From Sipunculus nudus (Eukaryota > Annelida > Sipuncula > Golfingiida > Sipunculidae), in contig CM049313.1 of assembly GCA_026874595.1 (NCBI GenBank), forward strand, positions 10,289,508 through 10,353,507: 64,000 nucleotides of DNA, read 5' to 3'. Of the stretch, positions 60,653 to 64,000 are shown one piece after another. Below the pieces are notes generated by a model. That model saw only the letters and a program-made list of their open reading frames with translations, made no database searches and was not told where the DNA came from. How positions within the stretch are numbered: position 1 is the first letter of the stretch; every line of letters starts with the position of its first letter. A program made the translations under genes and the position numbers.

Positions 60653-61927
60653 TCAATTACATGGTTTAAAGTGCAATTGCATAAATATTTTACCTCCGGG
60701 GATAAAAATAGCGTTATGGCCTGACGGATGTTTGAATTGAAAGGTCATATCAGAGTACCACCCGCTTAGACATTCATGATAATTAGTAGTGGTTAAGGGG
60801 TGATGGTAGGTGGAAGAAAATAATTCACGGATGCGGCTTTAAGGTTTTCGAAATGAGAGCACTGGGTTTTTATACGTACTTTCAATTAAACAGGCGTCTT
60901 CAGGGCGGTTCGCATTGGCTTCGGGCCGGGCGTGTATTGTGGCCAAGACCCGTTCAGGCCCTTCATCTTTTTTAGGATTAAAATCTTTAATTTCTCGGAA
61001 CGTATCAGGGCGTGTAAAATCCGTATGCACTTCCAGGATGGATTCAATTTCATTGATACGGATTTGATTTTGAGCGACCCGAGGGTAATGTACCTGAAAA
61101 CAGGCTTTGTCTGTATTTTTCTTGTCATTTTTTATTCTCAAATGCGAATGTAAAACCCGTTCCCAATTTAAATCCATGACATTCCATTTGTTTTTATTTA
61201 CGACATATGTGGAACCTATAATGGGTTCTTCAATTTCATATTCATATAAATCCCGATTAAATCCAAACATGTGTCGGAGCTTGGGATGCATTTCTAATTT
61301 GAAATGATGGTCATAAGTATTATTATCCGTACCAGAGACAACTGACTTACAGGATGTATCGTGTATTCCTGGGAAAGCCAGTCCATAACTAACATTTTCA
61401 CCACTCTTATCGTTTTTGTCTGTAGTTCCAGCCAAAACACGTTGGACTAAACGTACAATTCCTACTTCATTATTTTCTTGTTGGGATCCTTCTAAATGTA
61501 ATTCTGTTTTTAATTGATTTAATTCCTCTATTATATTTTTTAGAGCTTTTAAAGATCCTATATAGACCATACGATCTAATTGTTTTCTTCCACCGGCCCT
61601 ATTTTGCCATTTTCGAAAAATAAAATGACGGGGATAATATCCTGGTTCTAAATAGGTTTGTGCGGAATAGGTAGTGGTTTCTTTAGTGGTTTTATGAATT
61701 TTAGTATGAACCAGACGTAAAAAACATTCCTTTTCATGAACGGTATACCAAGCGGATGGGAATGTTAATTGGGTTAAACTCACTTCCCACGGGCCATAAT
61801 GAGGATGCAAGAAAAGTTGGGGGGATAAATTCACTTTAACTTGACCGTTTAATGCAGATTCATTTTCAATGATTTTCTCAATGGAAATAAAAAAATCACT
61901 GGTACGGTACGAGGTCGGGGGATCCAT
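60653..61927 (-). pseudogene. Virus-like WEVxLTxL protein, paralogue 2, with an in-frame stop
   Basis: An intact frame runs to TAA at 60841-60839. It is open upstream to an ATG at 61957, but the ATG at 61927 (MDPPTSYR) fits the TATA box at 61970-61962 better. The N-terminal part carries GPWEVSLTQLTFPSAWYTV, and near the end it has EANANRPEDACLIEST; both align with the neighbouring paralogue (61964-63226). Past the TAA the same frame stays open for 61 more codons to TGA at 60655-60653 and matches the paralogue's C-terminal part (FIPGGKIFMQLHFKP). The stop sits at a position that is Tyr in the paralogue. So this copy is truncated by one nonsense change, or the stop is read through. The family resembles uncharacterised proteins found in many copies in cnidarian and other invertebrate genomes; a capsid or spike role is only a guess. 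Confidence 0.65.
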
Positions 61928-61961
61928 GTTCAACTCCCTTTCAAACAGAACGGACAAGGGG

Positions 61962-61970
61962 TTTTATATA
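61962..61970 (-). promoter_or_regulatory. TATA box (TATATAAAA) of paralogue 2
   Basis: On the minus strand it reads GGTATATAAAACCCC. The TAA at 61966-61964 is the stop codon of paralogue 1. About 43 bases from the box start to the ATG at 61927. Confidence 0.7.
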
Positions 61971-63226
61971 CCCCTCCTACGTTTACGTCGAGGTTTAAAA
62001 TACAATTGCATGAATAAATCCCCACCCGGGATAAAATTGACAGGATAACCGTTTGGATGTTTGAATTGAAATTTCAGTTCAGAATACCACCCGACTCGGC
62101 ATTTATGATACTGATGAAAGGTGGCATGGTAATTAGTGGTGGATGATAGATATTGGCGAATAGTGCTGTAAGGTACATTGAACCCGATAGCCGCTGATTT
62201 AAAAGTACTTTCAATAAAACATTGGTCTTCAGGGCGGTTAGCATTGGCTTCAGCTCTAGCGTGAAATGTGGCTAAAACACGGGTTGCACCTTCATGATGG
62301 TGGGCATTATGAAACGTATCGGGTTCAGTAAAATCGGTGTGGATTTCAATAATACATTCCATTTCATTGGGGCGTATATCCAGTTGGTTTACACAAGGGT
62401 AATGGGTTTGATAATTATATTTCACAGTTTTATTATCTGTTACATAAACGTCACTATTTTTATTTTCTTTATAAGTTTCTAATTCACCTCCCTTTTTTAT
62501 TATCCAATCATTAATATCCTCTGTTTTAGACATAACAAATAAAACTTCATCACATTTTTTAGCCGCCCGTTTCTTTAAAACGGTATCTCTGAACCCCATC
62601 ATATGTGCTAATTTTACATCCATTTCTAATGAATACGTATGATCGCCAGATGTTTCATCTATGGGAAATGCAATTCCCATTCGCATATTTTGTTTTTTAT
62701 CTTTGGAAGACCTTGACCCACCTCCTGGAAATACGGAATCAAATAACCGAACCAGTTGAGGATTAATATATTTGGTCCCGCTATCACTTTTTTCTTGTTC
62801 AGATCCGGTTAAATTTAATTGATCTTTTTGGGCATTTAATTTCGTAAAACAATCTTCTAAAGCTTGCCATAATCCGACCCCTCTAGCTGTACTGAATTCA
62901 TTATCTTTATCGGTTTCTTTTCCGTACATGAATAAGCGGGGATAATAGCCTGCGGGGACATAATCTTTAATAGAGTATTCATCCGTTTTGGTTTTATGAG
63001 TCAGTTTTACCCAACATTCATTTTCATGGATATTGAACCAGGCACTCGGATGACTTAACCGGGTAAGAGCCACTTCCCAATCACCCGCCCGGGGATGCAA
63101 CATCAATTCCGGTTCGATTTTAAATTTAATTACATTGCCTTTAGTAATGGAATCATACACAGGACCTTGGGCTTTTAAGTTCAGGTAAAAAGGTTGGGTT
63201 TGGATTAAAGATGGGTCGGACGCCAT
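61964..63226 (-). CDS. Virus-like WEVxLTxL protein, paralogue 1 (intact)
   Basis: The open frame extends up to an ATG at 63292 (442 codons), but the TATA box at 63262-63255 lies inside that extension. The likely start is therefore the ATG at 63226 (MASDPSLI), giving 420 residues. Features: GDWEVALTRLSHPSAWFNI near the N-terminus, EANANRPEDQCFIEST in the C-terminal third, then NGYPVNFIPGGDLFMQLYF and a very basic end (KPRRKRRRGI). The N-terminal GxWEVxLxxxxxPxxW and C-terminal G-P-V-x-F-x-x-G signatures recall a family of uncharacterised proteins dispersed in invertebrate genomes (knowledge from memory, not checked). Its TAA stop lies inside the TATA box of the next gene. No introns. Function unknown; a virion structural role is inference. 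Confidence 0.75.
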   Translation of the reverse strand: MASDPSLIQTQPFYLNLKAQGPVYDSITKGNVIKFKIEPELMLHPRAGDWEVALTRLSHPSAWFNIHENECWVKLTHKTKTDEYSIKDYVPAGYYPRLFMYGKETDKDNEFSTARGVGLWQALEDCFTKLNAQKDQLNLTGSEQEKSDSGTKYINPQLVRLFDSVFPGGGSRSSKDKKQNMRMGIAFPIDETSGDHTYSLEMDVKLAHMMGFRDTVLKKRAAKKCDEVLFVMSKTEDINDWIIKKGGELETYKENKNSDVYVTDNKTVKYNYQTHYPCVNQLDIRPNEMECIIEIHTDFTEPDTFHNAHHHEGATRVLATFHARAEANANRPEDQCFIESTFKSAAIGFNVPYSTIRQYLSSTTNYHATFHQYHKCRVGWYSELKFQFKHPNGYPVNFIPGGDLFMQLYFKPRRKRRRGI

Positions 63227-63254
63227 TTTCCATTCACATCTCACACACCGTTCG

Positions 63255-63262
63255 TTTATATA
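63255..63262 (-). promoter_or_regulatory. TATA box (TATATAAA) of paralogue 1
   Basis: On the minus strand it reads CCTATATAAACGAACGG, 36 bases from the box start to the preferred ATG at 63226. It lies downstream of the first in-frame ATG, which argues against that ATG. Confidence 0.65.
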
Positions 63263-63345
63263 GGAAACAAGACAGGATATCAAAGCAAACATTTTTTATT
63301 TTTTCTTTTCATAAACACACATGCAAATGATGATCAAGCACAAAG

Positions 63346-63960
63346 TCAATATTCGTCATCAGATAAAGTCTCTGAAAACATAAACTCAGGATGGTTCCCG
63401 CAAGCCACAGCGGCTTCAATATTGCCATGCTCTTCTTGACAGGCAATCAAATTCACAATATCATCAATATGTTTCACAACTTCAGCCCATACGTCGATAA
63501 ACAATGCTGCTCCAGTTTTACTGGGGAACCGTTTGCCTTCTTTGAAGTTGTAGTACCATTCTCGGATGTTGACGATGTTCGGCCAGGCACTTCCGCAGCT
63601 GACAGCGACGATCCGTGTATCGGGAAAATTAGGGTTGCCCGGTGATAAGGTGAAGCGGTAATCTTTATGGCTATCGTGGAGAACTTCAATGACAGTGTTA
63701 TTGACTTTATCAATATTGGTAGCCAATTTACGGAGTTCTTCAGGTGTTAAAGTCACGCCCTTTTTAGCCACAGGCATGCCTTTACTCCAGCACCCGATTT
63801 TCACATTGTACCCTTGAGGTGTCGCAAACCACCAGTTGTTTTCACTACCGCCCAGAAAGACTTTTCGGGAAGCTCGGCATTCATCGTGAACCACCATACT
63901 TTCTGTTGCTGGTGCGGGCGGTGTCAGCTTTAACTTCTTAGCGGGTCGTGGGTTGTTCAT
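63346..63960 (-). CDS. Virus-like protein with two PC4-like domains
   Basis: 204 codons, intronless. After a basic Pro-rich leader (KKLKLTPPAP) there are two regions resembling the PC4/p15 single-stranded-DNA-binding coactivator fold. Residues about 49-88 have YNVKIGCW and KKGVTLTPEELRKL. Residues about 117-170 have IVNIREWYYN, KEGKRFPSKTGAAL and VVKHIDDI, close to the PC4 pattern of beta strands then an alpha helix. The C-terminus is acidic (SETLSDDEY). Cellular PC4 has one such domain, works as a dimer, binds ssDNA and aids polymerase II transcription; a tandem copy could form the dimer within one chain. It is the first visible gene of the cluster. The 40 bases before it in the window show no TATA box. 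Confidence 0.75.
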   Translation of the reverse strand: MNNPRPAKKLKLTPPAPATESMVVHDECRASRKVFLGGSENNWWFATPQGYNVKIGCWSKGMPVAKKGVTLTPEELRKLATNIDKVNNTVIEVLHDSHKDYRFTLSPGNPNFPDTRIVAVSCGSAWPNIVNIREWYYNFKEGKRFPSKTGAALFIDVWAEVVKHIDDIVNLIACQEEHGNIEAAVACGNHPEFMFSETLSDDEY

Positions 63961-64000
63961 GACGGTAACCGTAGTAGACTGAGTCTTGTCACATGATACC

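Noticed and set aside
60525-60740. Plus-strand open frame of 71 codons
   Set aside because: Antisense to the post-stop homologous part of paralogue 2.

Overview
The window is animal nuclear DNA. It has spliced genes with GT/AG introns, AT-rich non-coding sequence, many minisatellites and a very dense load of non-autonomous transposons. Two protein families are recognisable (a CHY zinc-finger protein and the ESCRT-I subunit UBAP1). Families of tandem-repeat-bearing elements ending in runs of ACGG and in AGCTGAGCTAAAA look like those of bivalve molluscs. The taxon is an inference from repeat style, not proven.

Layout. 1-3561 (+): the last five exons of a CHY zinc-finger gene. 4109-5035: a palindromic MITE, then a 32-bp minisatellite. 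6600-18825: almost solid repeats. Hairpin-ended elements (called families A, B, C, D here) sit inside one another, and DNA-transposon MITEs are inserted in them with target duplications that can be checked against uninterrupted neighbouring copies. 18826-27944: no gene recognised; contains two TA-flanked MITEs, a tRNA-like SINE head and a diverged MITE copy. 27945-40184 (-): UBAP1, eight exons, 786 codons, with its UMA domain and C-terminal UBA solenoid; its introns hold a 49-bp minisatellite, a cluster of CRE-type sites and A and B elements. 41684-46861: a small LTR retroelement whose two outer ends are the same LTR end in inverted orientation, flanked by a 5-bp duplication; a hAT-type element with an 8-bp duplication is nested inside it, and that hAT carries further insertions. 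47193-52507: a second B element, then an array carrying nine nuclear-receptor-type DR1 sites at about 145-bp spacing. 53362-54753: an element with perfect 27-bp inverted ends.

58457-64000: the most unusual part. It is a compact, intronless, single-strand (-) gene cluster that runs off the window edge. In order of transcription it holds a protein with two PC4-like (p15 ssDNA-binding coactivator) domains, two paralogous proteins of about 420 and 362 residues with a shared WEVxLTxLxxPSAW signature, a zinc-ribbon-like protein split by frameshifts, and a small proline-rich protein with a nuclear-localisation-like stretch and a terminal coiled coil. Four of the five genes have a TATA box just upstream of the likely start; in two of these the TAA stop of the upstream gene lies inside the TATA box. 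A 68-bp tandem repeat marks the edge next to host-like sequence. I read this as an endogenous virus-like element (large-DNA-transposon/virus type, perhaps Polinton- or adintovirus-related). No polymerase, integrase or ATPase is visible here, so the class is a hypothesis. It is partly decayed: there is one in-frame stop in the second paralogue and a pair of compensating frameshifts in the zinc-ribbon gene.
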